This document shows positions 30,601-38,060 of a stretch of DNA of 64,000 bases, piece after piece. The first letter of the stretch is position 1, and every line of letters begins with the position of its first letter. The DNA is from Hymenobacter actinosclerus (GTDB taxonomy: Bacteria > Bacteroidota > Bacteroidia > Cytophagales > Hymenobacteraceae). The stretch spans positions 1-64,000 of the forward strand of contig NZ_FOHS01000005.1 of NCBI RefSeq assembly GCF_900111515.1, given 5' to 3'. The position numbers were made by a program, and so were the translations under genes. Under the pieces are notes generated by a model. The model made no database searches, had not been told where the DNA came from, and worked only from the letters and a program-made list of their open reading frames with translations.

Positions 30601-33600
30601 AGACTTCCTACAACACTCCAGCGTCGTGGCTGCTACGCGGCCCGCTCGATGTGGCGCTACTACGGTCTTGCTTCCAGGCTTTAGTTAACCGCCATGAAAT
30701 ACTGCGCACAGTGTTTCGTATTGTCGATGGGGAGCCGCGGCAGGTGGTGCTCGCCCTGGATGAATTACCCGTCTTCTTCCGGGTGCAGGACCTTAGCGAT
30801 CAACCCGAACCCTGGCAGCAGGTGCAGCCGCTGCTGCGCGAGCTGGCCAACCGAGTATTCGACTTGGCCCAGGGACCACTGCTGCATGTAACCCTGTTGC
30901 GCCTATCTGCTGCAGAAACGGTATTGTCGCTCAATCTCCACCACATTGTTTCCGATGGCTGGTCAGTTCCAATCCTTCACCAGGAGTTGCTGACGCGCTA
31001 CCGTACCGGCCTTGCGGGTGAAGCACTGGACTTACCTGCCCTACCCATTCAGTATAAGGATTACGCTTACTGGCAGCACCAGAATCTGGTTAATGGCCGT
31101 GACGCGGCGCACTTGGATTACTGGCGCACCAAGCTCAGCGGTGAGTTGCCGGTGTTGGCTTTACCCGAGGATTTTCCGCGTCCCGCCGTCAAAACATTCA
31201 ACGGCGACTATTTTCAGTATGTAGTGAGCCACACCCTGGCCGACCGGCTTGATAGTCTGGCCCACGCCCAGCAGGCCAGCCCCTTACTGCTGCTGCTGGC
31301 AGCCTTGAAAACCCTGTTCTTCCGCTATACCGGCCAGCCAGACATCATCCTGGGCACTCCCGTAGCCGGCCGTGAAAAGATCGGGTTGAGCCAGCAACTG
31401 GGTTTGTACGTCAACACGCTGGCGTTGCGCACCCAACTCGACGGGGAGCGCAGCTTTACGGAGACACTGCGCCAGGAGCGCGATAATGCTCTTGAGGCCT
31501 TCGAGCACCGCCATTTCCCTTTTGACCAGGTGATAAGCGAGCTGCGCACCCAGTTCGACCCCAGCCGATCGGCTCTGTTCGACGTGATGGTCGTCTACCA
31601 AAATGCCGGCGAGCGGCAAGGCGTGGGCCTGGCGCTGGAAGGGCTGGAGCTTGAGGAATTAAGCGAAGAGTTTAATGGCAGTAAGTTCGACATGACCCTG
31701 GTCGCCCGCCGGGTCGAGGAAGGGCTGCAGTTTCATATTGAGTACAATACCGACATCTATGCCGAAACCTCGTTGCGCCGGCTACTGGCTCACTTCGAGC
31801 AATTGCTTACCAGCATTGCCGCTAACGCTGACACCCCGCTCACTGAACTAAACTACTTGGACCCTGAGGAACGGGAACAGGTGCTGAGTGGCTTCAACCA
31901 GACCCACCACGACGGCGCGCTGCTCAATTCTATCCATGCCTACGTCGAGCAGCAAGTGGCGCTACGGCCCGAGCAACCGGCCCTGCTATTTCCCACCGGA
32001 CAACTCAGCTACCGCCAACTCAACGAGCAGGCTAACCAACTGGCCAACTGGCTGCGGCAGGAGCACGGTGTGGGCGCCAATCAGACGGTGGCTTTCGTGT
32101 TGCCGCGCTCCGAGTGGCAGGTCATTACCGTGCTGGGCATCCTCAAAGCCGGGGCTGCATTCCTGCCCATCGACCCGAGCTACCCGGCCGAGCGCGTGCA
32201 CTTTATCCTCAACGATGCCCGCCCCGTGCTGACGCTGGTGGACGCCACCGCCCAGGTGCCCGCCGGCTACACCGGGCTCGTCCAGGTGCTGTCTGAACTG
32301 CGCCTGAGTCTGGCAAAGCAGCCCACCCACAACCCGGTCAGCACGACCCGGCCCACGGATCTGGCCTACATTATTTACACCTCCGGCTCCACGGGCACGC
32401 CCAAAGGCGTCATGATCGAGCATCGTGGCAACATGAACATGGTGAGTGACCAGGTGCGTCGGTTTGAAATAGCACCGTCGGACCGCTGCTTGCAGTTTGC
32501 ATCCATTTCCTTCGATGCTTCGGTTTACGAAATGTTTATGTCCCTCTATACCGGTGCCGGGCTGGTCTTACTAACTCCCGAGCTGATAGCCAATCCCGCA
32601 CACTGCCTGGATTATTTGCAGCAGCAGCAGGTAACAGTGGCCACTCTGCCCCCGGTATATCTGGCCAGCCTCGACCGGGAACGAGTGGGGCAGCTATTGC
32701 GAGTACTCATCACTGCCGGTGAAGCCCCTAACCCCGCTGACGCTCGCTACCTAGGCCAGCGCCTGAGCTACTACAATGCCTACGGCCCCACCGAGTACAG
32801 CGTGTGCGCCACTACTTATCGCGTTACGGGCGCAGAATCGGTTGTGCCCATCGGCCAGCCCATTGCCAACACCCAGGCACTAGTCCTGGATGCCCAGCAG
32901 CAGCCCCTACCGGTGGGCGTATGGGGTGAATTGTATCTATCCGGGGTGGGCTGCGCCCGTGGCTACGTGGGTCAACCCGAGCTGACGGCCCAGCGATTCC
33001 TGCCCAATCCTTCTCAGCCCGGCCAAACCATGTACCGCACCGGCGATGTGGCCCGCTGGCGCGTTGATGGCCAACTGGAGTTTCGTGGCCGCGTCGACCA
33101 TCAGGTGAAAATTCGCGGCTATCGAGTGGAACTAAGCGAGATAGAGCAGCTGCTGCTGACCCACCCCGCCGTAGCGCAGGCCGTGGTAACCTATGCCAAG
33201 GGTGATGCCGGGACTGACCAGCTCCGTGCCTACGTGGTGGCGAGCGGCGGCGTGGGACAACCAGAGCTCAAATTCTGGCTGGCCGAGCGCCTACCGCACT
33301 ACATGGTGCCGACTTATTACTGCCTGCTGGTCGAACTGCCCGTGACATCCAACGGAAAAGTAGACCTACGCGCGCTCCCTCAGCCGACTGTTGGGTCGGG
33401 CCGCCGCGCTGAAGCCGTCGCCCCCGCCACCAATACCGAGCGGGTAATGGCCAGCCTCTGGGAGCAGGTACTGCAGTTACCCCAGGTGGGGGTAACCGAC
33501 AACTTCTATGATCTGGGCGGCCAGTCCATCCTGGCCATGCGGCTAATTGGGCGCATCTGGAAAACTTTCGGGGTTAATGTGAGCATCCGCGATATAATGC

Positions 33601-34415
33601 ACCATGCCACCATCCGCGAGCAGGCCGCCCTGCTTACTGGTAACACGCCTACCAAGGGCTTACTGCTGCCCCTCAGCCGGGGCTTGCCGGGGCAGCCAGT
33701 CCTGTTCATGTTACCCCCAGTAGTGGGTACGGCCGCCATGTACCAACCCCTGGCCCGCCTGGTAGGCCAAGCCGGCATTAATTGCTACGGCCTGCAACAC
33801 CGTGGCTTTGATGACCCTAACGAGGCCTTCGATGCAAATATCGAGCAGATGGCACAGTCTTTCGCCCAAGAAATCACTTCGGTTGTCGCCGGTGGGCAAC
33901 TAGTGTTTCTATTAGGCTACTCGATGGGGGCGTTGCTGGCCGCTGAAACTGCCCGCGTGCTGGAAGCTGCTCTCTTTGAAGTGGAACTAATCCTGATCGA
34001 CAACGAGCCGCTGGCTGCCAGCCGCCAGCTGGAAGCGGCCGAAACCGACGGCCACTCGGCTGATGACGAACTGCTGAGCGAATTGCTCCAAGCCCACATG
34101 CCGGCTGAAACTCAAGCCGGCCTGGTGGGCGAGCGAATGCGCCAGTTGCTCCGCCACAACCTGCAACTGCTGCATGCTTACCGTCCCAGTATGCGGCTGG
34201 CCGCGCCGCTGCTGCTGCTCGAAGCCGCCGACTCCGAACGTTCGGCGGGGCGCATGCTCCGCTGGCAGGATTTCACCAGCGGGCCGGTAAGGCACCAAGC
34301 CATCGCCGGTCACCACTTCAGTCTGTTCGAAGCGCCCCATCTGCCTGCCCTGGCCGATCACATTCTGCGGAGCACGGCTCTGCATAGTGTCCACATACCG
34401 AGCACGCTCGCTTAA
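21663..34415 (+). CDS. Non-ribosomal peptide synthetase 3 (partial C-A-T-C-A-T-C-A-T-C-A-T-TE), modules 6-9
   Basis: This 4250-residue synthetase ends the assembly line. Residues 1-245 are only the C-terminal half of a condensation domain without HHxxxDG. Then follow A 260-770, T (S802), C (HHIVSDG at 990), A 1310-1815, T (S1854), C (HHIVTDG at 2035), A 2350-2870, T (S2905), C (HHIVSDG at 3093), A 3420-3920, T (S3955, GGQS) and a thioesterase 4010-4250 with GYSMG (S4087) and a GHHFSLFE histidine near 4217. Pocket codes by eye are DGSKIQHIGK (Asp-like, but with small G236/S239, a candidate for 3-methyl-Asp), DAFWLGGTFK (one change from the Val code), DFTKMGHVGK (Asp-like, H322) and DAYTIAAVCK (Phe-type). 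The TE should hydrolyse or cyclise a nine-residue product. Confidence 0.95.
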   Translation: MYEVLISPDENLTYWVDKLTASSSSGFYELAESAADSTTPRGRLLLPVPASLTAQLLACAKGKDLNVYKLGLAALAILLHKYTLHEELLLTTTDLSLQAGKPAGPGLQFVCLTVKEDDSPKSLLARLHQELEQNLARQQFDYAALVAEQFSQPALARLAFATGFHYAPLNPWQSDLDKVQLLCKLDRDEEILRLEIDYDTACYSARAVELLAQQLLRTLELLTADLAQPVAALNPLTALDQELILGPFNNTERVFPTASVIEQFEWQAAATPDAVAVKSNGLTLTYRELNERGNQVAHYLRNECGLQHQEKVAVMVHRSERIIIGIIGILKAGGWYIPIDLSSPPERIQFFISDSECRLVLTEAELLTAGLTGAGSQLFCVEDCLDQPIDTPARHLADFDLAYMIYTSGTTGKPKGALVYHLSLANHVNWFRRQFALTPSDSTMLINSYSFDGCYSYIWATLTAGGTLHVPTDTFFDPDQTLAYIKQQGVTFLKVVPSTFGVLVNSRTFNEDPTACRTVRVIKQGGETINVKNLRKYLGHYPHVVLGNHYGATEATIGSVAHWLTRESMDEFAARPVLGSPFDNQQIYVLDPQNQLLPVGVSGQICIGGIGVGNGYYNRPELTAAKFIANPFGEGRLYKTGDQGRWLPDGTLAFSGRIDNQVKIRGFRIELDEIAETLKLYGPVRDAVALVHEVDGQPQLAVYFAAEAALALAELQEHLRSQLPDYMLPAYYVPVATIPLTPNGKLDKHALPDAEAHRLHSEQARVAPATETEAQLLSMWQEILNLQHLGTTDNFFEIGGHSLKATQLVAQIHRAFNVRLPLRTIFLRPTIQQLATALAEADTEQYHALRPVPPQPHYELSHAQMRLWVITGLEPGQIAYNIPHAVELRGELNVAAMAQAFTALIDRHEVLRTVFPIIDGVPRQRVVKVEEFGFALQIDDLRGHMEADAEASRLARNEAQTVFDLAAGPLVKARLLQLTATRTVLLFTLHHIVSDGWSTQVLFRDILTLYRDFQRAEPCSLRPLPVQYKDVTAWQNQQLRSEQMQVHRAYWLKQFEGELPVLELPTDFARPKAACYEGDYRTLTLDGALSQQLTHFAAARGVSMFMLLLAGVKTLLYRYTGQKDIIVGSPIAGREHADLADQVGFYVNTLPIRSQLSGEATFGQYLTQIQEHLLRAYQHQAHPFDELIDQLNLPRDNGHSPLFDVLVVMQNNGSERDDLFAQSEFEAVPYNNDNPTSKFDLTIDCAEETEGLVIGIEYRTAIFTAARVERMLLHLAALLRHVMQQPDTALDAIPYLAVAERAELLDLAGSTAPVPVTHTVSTLFAAQAARTPNALAIADERRQLSYNQLNDRTTRLANYLRQEHGIRHEDVVATVMQRGTDFVVSMLATLKADAAYLPLEAHTPVERIRELLAYTQARVVVTDNPAMSAALAPTPVVCLPMLDLSTESWAAPLPASQATTNSLAYVMFTSGSTGRPKGVMIEHRSIIRLVRDTDYTRFDERLRVLQTGSLAFDAATFEIWGPLLHGGQLHLLSLESLLDTEHLRRSIREKGITQMWFTSSWFNQLADEQPDVFSGLEQVLVGGEALSARHLARVQQYCPQLQIINGYGPTENTTFSVCGAVATPATAPVPLGRPIANSIAYVVDGRGNLVPKGVPGELWLGGEGLARGYWQDAERTRQQFVPNPFGAGRLYRSGDLARWGEDGQLEFLGRVDNQIKIRGFRIEPDEIAEVLRGHSLVKDAVVTVHLTATGEKFLAGYFSAEDDLSAEAVRRYLQELLPAYMVPAALLALPELPLNANGKIDRKALPAPTFTTPDYVPPTTGDEQVLAQLWAEVLGLDAEAISAEANFFELGGHSLKAIKLVGLVHRRLGVALSLAQVFELPTIRLQAACLAASDHTAYQAIEPAPVQQTYSLSSAQSRLYFLQRFEPTSTAYNVPGILALPAGADSPAHLQAALQALVARHDSLRTSFEDQQGTVVQRVQAEVDISVAELPVGSDASTALADFVRPFDLGQAPLLRAAYLPAFAGQPAQLLFDVHHIVTDGLSQAILQAELLTLLQGKPLSGAVLQYKDYLGWQASPARSTQLQAQQSYWQAAFADERPILQLPTDFARPEQYSSAGAEVSLTLSSEETAGLHALCRRHDVTPYMAMLAVWSVLLTKLSGQADVTVGTPVAGRVHPDAKQIVGLFVNTLPLRSLPSGDKLIADYLREVKLTALGAFEHQEYPFEELVEYVGGGRDMSRNPLFDTAFGLLSEGEFAHDVDALSSTPSFDPHTTVSKFDLNLRALEVADRLYLSLTYATSLFRPATILRLVAQLRQLLGQLAADSTGYLADLSLLSDAEQEQVLRKFNQTEASFATAGRTYNELFTFQVELTPKSVAVVDETGSLTYRELNAAANRLAAALRRRGVGRNSLVGILLPPSVQTIVAILAVYKAGAAYVPLDQALPSERIGHILEDSQVRLLLADQTSLARLGAAPVEVLDVDDPGLADESSDEQPLRNTPEDLAYVIYTSGSTGKPKGVMVRQRNLVNYVSWYVAYTGCHAADRTVLTGSYSFDFAMTLIFPILTVGGQLHLVPKETFLSPIELGTYIQHHGISFLKLTPTLFSVLLKSPAFRPEWLAGIRHLMLGGELLNVADLRSFFRLYPDKYVINHYGPTETTVGSVCRTFTAADMASLGAEVAIGQPINNLRAYVLDAWQQPVPVGVIGQLYMGGAGVAAGYLHRPELTAERFIASPFVVGDTLYATGDLVKWLPDGTLVCLGRADHQVKIRGHRVELGEIERVLTSHTLVGEACVSLRRDADGDLLLAAFVTAPTAGLSSEQLRRYAQSTLPEYMVPAYIGLLDVLPMTPNGKLDRQCLDQLPLEMQHHSTAADYEPPVTITEQQVQAVWETVLNQRPVSVTANFFEMGGHSLKALKTTMLIHRETGVEVPLRQFFQQPTIRQLATWLDGQARGTYDDIPLAPLLPYYPLSHAQMRLWVLQQLDEQQTSYNTPASWLLRGPLDVALLRSCFQALVNRHEILRTVFRIVDGEPRQVVLALDELPVFFRVQDLSDQPEPWQQVQPLLRELANRVFDLAQGPLLHVTLLRLSAAETVLSLNLHHIVSDGWSVPILHQELLTRYRTGLAGEALDLPALPIQYKDYAYWQHQNLVNGRDAAHLDYWRTKLSGELPVLALPEDFPRPAVKTFNGDYFQYVVSHTLADRLDSLAHAQQASPLLLLLAALKTLFFRYTGQPDIILGTPVAGREKIGLSQQLGLYVNTLALRTQLDGERSFTETLRQERDNALEAFEHRHFPFDQVISELRTQFDPSRSALFDVMVVYQNAGERQGVGLALEGLELEELSEEFNGSKFDMTLVARRVEEGLQFHIEYNTDIYAETSLRRLLAHFEQLLTSIAANADTPLTELNYLDPEEREQVLSGFNQTHHDGALLNSIHAYVEQQVALRPEQPALLFPTGQLSYRQLNEQANQLANWLRQEHGVGANQTVAFVLPRSEWQVITVLGILKAGAAFLPIDPSYPAERVHFILNDARPVLTLVDATAQVPAGYTGLVQVLSELRLSLAKQPTHNPVSTTRPTDLAYIIYTSGSTGTPKGVMIEHRGNMNMVSDQVRRFEIAPSDRCLQFASISFDASVYEMFMSLYTGAGLVLLTPELIANPAHCLDYLQQQQVTVATLPPVYLASLDRERVGQLLRVLITAGEAPNPADARYLGQRLSYYNAYGPTEYSVCATTYRVTGAESVVPIGQPIANTQALVLDAQQQPLPVGVWGELYLSGVGCARGYVGQPELTAQRFLPNPSQPGQTMYRTGDVARWRVDGQLEFRGRVDHQVKIRGYRVELSEIEQLLLTHPAVAQAVVTYAKGDAGTDQLRAYVVASGGVGQPELKFWLAERLPHYMVPTYYCLLVELPVTSNGKVDLRALPQPTVGSGRRAEAVAPATNTERVMASLWEQVLQLPQVGVTDNFYDLGGQSILAMRLIGRIWKTFGVNVSIRDIMHHATIREQAALLTGNTPTKGLLLPLSRGLPGQPVLFMLPPVVGTAAMYQPLARLVGQAGINCYGLQHRGFDDPNEAFDANIEQMAQSFAQEITSVVAGGQLVFLLGYSMGALLAAETARVLEAALFEVELILIDNEPLAASRQLEAAETDGHSADDELLSELLQAHMPAETQAGLVGERMRQLLRHNLQLLHAYRPSMRLAAPLLLLEAADSERSAGRMLRWQDFTSGPVRHQAIAGHHFSLFEAPHLPALADHILRSTALHSVHIPSTLA

Positions 34416-34474
34416 TCCTCTCTTTCATCCTGGTCTGGACGATTTGTCGCCCACCTATCCCCCGCTAAATACCC

Positions 34475-36157
34475 ATGGAACTGTTTCAAATTCTTCAGAA
34501 GAAGTCGAAGTACTTCTACGCCCTATTGCTGCTGCTCGGGCTCATCAACAGTGTATGGGCTAGCTCGCTGCTAATCCTGATCAACCATAAGATCAACGGC
34601 GAACCGCTGCCCTTCTTCAATGACTACGATTGGGTTGCCTACGTCGTCCTCATTGTAGCCGCCTTCAGCATGGCCCGCTTCTTTCAGGGTTACATGATCA
34701 CGCTCACCTACGACTTGGGCAACGAGCTAAACCTCTCCATTTTTAACCGCCTGCGCTTTACCAATTTCGAGGACTATCAGGAGTTGGGCGAGGAGCGCGT
34801 ACGCACGGCGATGAGCGACGTGACCACTCTGCAGCGTTTCCCCCAGGCCTTCATTGAGAGCTTTAACGCCGCCGTGATGGTACTCATCGGCATCAGCTAC
34901 CTGCTCTACATTAACTCGGCCGGCGCGCTGGCCATAATGGCCGTCCTGGCCGTGCTGATCGTGTTCTATAACCTGCGCAGCAAGGCCATTCAGCGCGACT
35001 TGAATGCGGCCCGCGACCTGGCTACGGTGTACCAGCGCAACGTCAATGACTTCCTGCGCGGCTTTAAGGAGGTGAAGATGAGCACTGATCGAAGCGACGT
35101 ACTCTACCACGACTACCTTACCCACAACCGGAACAAAGTTAAAACCCTGACCGTGCGCACGCTGGTGCGTCACATGATGAACGAGTTGCTGGGCGCCTAT
35201 TCCTGGTATCTGGGCATCGGGCTGGTACTTTTCCTGCTACCCGTGCTGCTGCATACCGACGCCCGCGTGAGCAGCAGCTTCGTAATAACGCTGCTTTACC
35301 TGATGGGGCCTACCAATGTGGTCATCAGCGAAATGCATGAGTTTTTCCAAATGCGGATCGCGCTGGAGCGCCTGCAGGAATTCAATGAGGTTATCGATGG
35401 CTATGCGGCCGTACGCACCGGCCACGGCACGCTACCAGCCCCCGGCCAGGCTCAAGAGTTTGAGAGCCTGCGCTTTGAAAATGTCACCTTTGAATATTAC
35501 GATGACAAGCGTGACCAGACCTTCCGCCTGCTGCCGCTAAACCTGGAAATTAAGCGCGGGGAGAGCATTTTCGTGACTGGTGGGAACGGGTCGGGAAAAA
35601 GCACTTTCATCAACTTGCTGACCGGCCTCTACCTGCCACTGTCGGGCAACATCTACCTGAACGGCCACCGCATCGATGCGAATCAGTATCCGCACTATCG
35701 CAACCAGATCTGCGCCATTTTCACCGACTGTCACTTGTTCGGAGAAAACTACAACCGTTTGGATCTGACGACCGGTAACCACCGTCTGGTGGCCCTGCTC
35801 AAGAAGATGCAGTTGACCGAAGTCGTCCCACTAAGCGCCACAGAAACCAAGTTAAAGGTAAATCTCTCGAAAGGCCAGCAGAAGCGCCTAGCCCTTATCA
35901 ATGCGCTGCTCGAAGACCGCGACATTCTGGTACTCGACGAATGGGCCGCGGAGCAGGACCCCATGTTTCGGGCCTTCTTCTACACCAAAATCATTCCTGA
36001 ACTCCGCTTGGCGGGCAAGACTGTCATTGCCGTCACCCACGACGATGCCTATTTCGACTGCGCTCGTCGCGTGCTCAAATTCGATTACGGCCGTATCGCC
36101 GCCGACACCCGCATGGAGCCGCTGGCTGGGGTAACCGAGGTCGCTGAGGCATACTAA
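34475..36157 (+). CDS. Cyclic-peptide ABC exporter, fused membrane and ATPase domains (PvdE/SyrD type)
   Basis: This 560-residue half-transporter has about six transmembrane segments in residues 1-300 and a nucleotide-binding domain after about 325. The Walker A is GGNGSGKST, the signature is LSKGQQKR and the Walker B is DILVLDEWAAEQDP. The DEWAAEQDP form is characteristic of the cyclic-peptide exporter family that includes PvdE and SyrD. It would move the finished or nascent peptide from cytoplasm to periplasm. It begins 59 bp after NRPS3 and is followed by the mutase genes, so it belongs to the same unit. Confidence 0.88.
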   Translation: MELFQILQKKSKYFYALLLLLGLINSVWASSLLILINHKINGEPLPFFNDYDWVAYVVLIVAAFSMARFFQGYMITLTYDLGNELNLSIFNRLRFTNFEDYQELGEERVRTAMSDVTTLQRFPQAFIESFNAAVMVLIGISYLLYINSAGALAIMAVLAVLIVFYNLRSKAIQRDLNAARDLATVYQRNVNDFLRGFKEVKMSTDRSDVLYHDYLTHNRNKVKTLTVRTLVRHMMNELLGAYSWYLGIGLVLFLLPVLLHTDARVSSSFVITLLYLMGPTNVVISEMHEFFQMRIALERLQEFNEVIDGYAAVRTGHGTLPAPGQAQEFESLRFENVTFEYYDDKRDQTFRLLPLNLEIKRGESIFVTGGNGSGKSTFINLLTGLYLPLSGNIYLNGHRIDANQYPHYRNQICAIFTDCHLFGENYNRLDLTTGNHRLVALLKKMQLTEVVPLSATETKLKVNLSKGQQKRLALINALLEDRDILVLDEWAAEQDPMFRAFFYTKIIPELRLAGKTVIAVTHDDAYFDCARRVLKFDYGRIAADTRMEPLAGVTEVAEAY

Positions 36158-36203
36158 GGACGGCCATTTATTGCCCCCTTCAACCAAAAACACCTATTTT
36201 GCT

Positions 36204-37484
36204 ATGCGAGCAAGTCCAGCCTACTTTCACGAATTCGTTACCCGCTGTGCCCGGCAGGGGAAGCTAGTTGTCCAGCCACGCATGGGCTTCAGCGATGCAG
36301 CTCGGATGCGCCAGGGGCTGCAGGCGGTGGCGCATGCTCCCGTACCCAGCATCGGTACCATTACCCTTGACAGCTTCACTCGCACCGGCGATTTTACCAG
36401 TGCCCGTCACGCCGTAGCGAATGGCAAGACCCTCAACGGCTATCCCATCGTTACTTACTCCGACGACGATAACCGCGCCTTACTGGCTGGTATTCGCGGG
36501 CCGGAATTTCCGGTCCAGGTTCGTCACGGCAGCTCCCTGCCCGAAGAAATCTTCAAAGCGACCATTCGTGCCGGCCTTGATGCTACTGAGGGCGGGCCCA
36601 TTTCCTACTGCCTGCCCTATGGCCGGGTACCGCTAGAGTTGAGCATTGAATCCTGGGCCCGCTGTACCCGCCTTTTTGTCGATGCTGGCGAAACCTATCA
36701 CATCGAGAGTTTCGGCGGCTGCATGATGGGGCAGCTCTGCCCCCCCTCCATACTCGTTGCCATTACGCTGGCAGAAGCGCTTTTTTTTCGTCAGAACGGG
36801 TTGAAGCTGCTCTCCTTGAGTCTGGCCCAGGGCACCCACGGGCAGCAAGACATTGCCGCCCTGCGCGTGCTGCGCCAACTCGGGGAGGAACTACTCGGCC
36901 GTGACGAGAGCTGGCACATCGTCTTCTACACCTTCATGGGCAAGTTCCCGGAAACTTACCACGGTGCTCGAAGCCTGATTGAGGAAAGTGCCAAAATTGC
37001 CCGCTTGGGTGGGGCTGAGCGCCTTATTGTCAAGACGGTGAAAGAGGCCCATCAGATTCCTTTGGTAGAGGATAACCTCAATGCCTTGGAGTGGTCTTAT
37101 TACTCGGCCTGTCAGAGCGCTGATTTCTTTGTCGACGAAGCGCAGGTGCAGCAGGCTGCTGCCGTCATTATGGCCGAGGCCCGCTTTCTGCTCGATACGT
37201 TGCTCAACTTGAGCGCCGATATCGGCCAGGCTATGCAGCGCGCCTTTGCCAAAGGCTATTGGGACCTGCCCTTCTGCCTGCACCCCAACAATTACGGCCG
37301 CTCCTATGCCCGAATTCAGGCTAATGGATACACGGGCTGGGCCTCTACGGGAAATATTCCCTTCCCCCGCCAACTGGTGGACACTACCAGAGCTGCCAGC
37401 GGCCGCCTTAGCTCGGGCGATTTGTTCAAAATGCTGTCCTACAATCAATTGCGATTCGACGCCAAAGTGCCCGCATTGGCCTGA
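36204..37484 (+). CDS. glmE: Methylaspartate (glutamate) mutase epsilon subunit
   Basis: The catalytic subunit of coenzyme-B12 glutamate mutase converts L-glutamate to (2S,3S)-3-methylaspartate. The protein is about 426 residues. Conserved stretches include VVQPRMGFSD, FPVQVRHGSSLPEEIF, GGPISYCLPYGRVPLE, and an ESFGGCMMGQLCPPSILVA block. The ATG at 36204 is chosen over an in-frame TTG at 36171. It is somewhat shorter than catabolic GlmE (usually about 480 residues), as I recall for antibiotic-cluster versions. The partner glmS begins 55 bp downstream. In friulimicin-type lipopeptide clusters the same pair supplies 3-methylaspartate to an NRPS, and NRPS3 carries Asp-like A domains. Confidence 0.88.
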   Translation: MRASPAYFHEFVTRCARQGKLVVQPRMGFSDAARMRQGLQAVAHAPVPSIGTITLDSFTRTGDFTSARHAVANGKTLNGYPIVTYSDDDNRALLAGIRGPEFPVQVRHGSSLPEEIFKATIRAGLDATEGGPISYCLPYGRVPLELSIESWARCTRLFVDAGETYHIESFGGCMMGQLCPPSILVAITLAEALFFRQNGLKLLSLSLAQGTHGQQDIAALRVLRQLGEELLGRDESWHIVFYTFMGKFPETYHGARSLIEESAKIARLGGAERLIVKTVKEAHQIPLVEDNLNALEWSYYSACQSADFFVDEAQVQQAAAVIMAEARFLLDTLLNLSADIGQAMQRAFAKGYWDLPFCLHPNNYGRSYARIQANGYTGWASTGNIPFPRQLVDTTRAASGRLSSGDLFKMLSYNQLRFDAKVPALA

Positions 37485-37539
37485 TACGGGGCCGGCGACT
37501 ACCCATGTTTTATCCCCCTCCACCATTTGCATTTTACTT

Positions 37540-37983
37540 ATGAAAGCTCTTGCTCTGCTGACTACAGTGCCCTCCGATGCGCATAACTGGAATCTTATCT
37601 TCATGCAGCTGCTGCTCGAGGAGAACGGTTTCACAGTCATAAACCTCGGCCCCTGCGTGCCTTACGACCTGCTGGCCAGCGCCTGTTTGAAGCACAACCC
37701 CGATGTAGTCGTAGTGTCCACAATCAATGGTCACGGCTTCATCGAAGGCAAAGCACTCATCACCGAAACCCGGAAAGTACCTGGCTTAGCCGATACGCCC
37801 TTCTTCATTGGCGGCAAACTGAGCACCGACGCCACGCTCTCGCATCTCTACGCCGTTGAGCTGGAGCTGGCTGGCTACCGCAAAGCGTTTAATGGCGGCG
37901 ACGGGCTCCCCGATTTCCTCCAGCAGCTGGAGCAGATCAAAAGCCGCAAAACTACCCTGAGCGTCCTGCCGCCGCCGCGCTAA
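37540..37983 (+). CDS. glmS: Methylaspartate mutase sigma subunit, B12-binding
   Basis: This 147-residue Rossmann-like cobalamin-binding protein partners GlmE. The base-off B12 ligand lies in SDAHNWN (D13, H15). The final Gly of the classic DxHxxG motif is Asn here. Other matches are VINLGPCVP (replacing the usual VxxLGxxxSQ), VVVVSTINGHG and FFIGGKL. The start at 37540 is chosen because homology to the family begins exactly there; a longer frame upstream overlaps glmE and has no similarity. The function is inferred jointly with the adjacent glmE. Confidence 0.87.
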   Translation: MKALALLTTVPSDAHNWNLIFMQLLLEENGFTVINLGPCVPYDLLASACLKHNPDVVVVSTINGHGFIEGKALITETRKVPGLADTPFFIGGKLSTDATLSHLYAVELELAGYRKAFNGGDGLPDFLQQLEQIKSRKTTLSVLPPPR

Positions 37984-38060
37984 CCATTAGCCGGCCCGGG
38001 CCACTTGCAGCAGCTGGTTCGCTCTACCCATACTCAACCGTCTTTCTCGGCTCTACAGCC

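Noticed and set aside
36171..36203. TTG start for glmE
   Set aside because: The ATG at 36204 is better placed, and the extra residues show no similarity to the family.
37246..37539. N-terminal extension of glmS overlapping glmE
   Set aside because: Similarity to B12-binding proteins begins at the ATG at 37540; the extension is an out-of-frame shadow of glmE.
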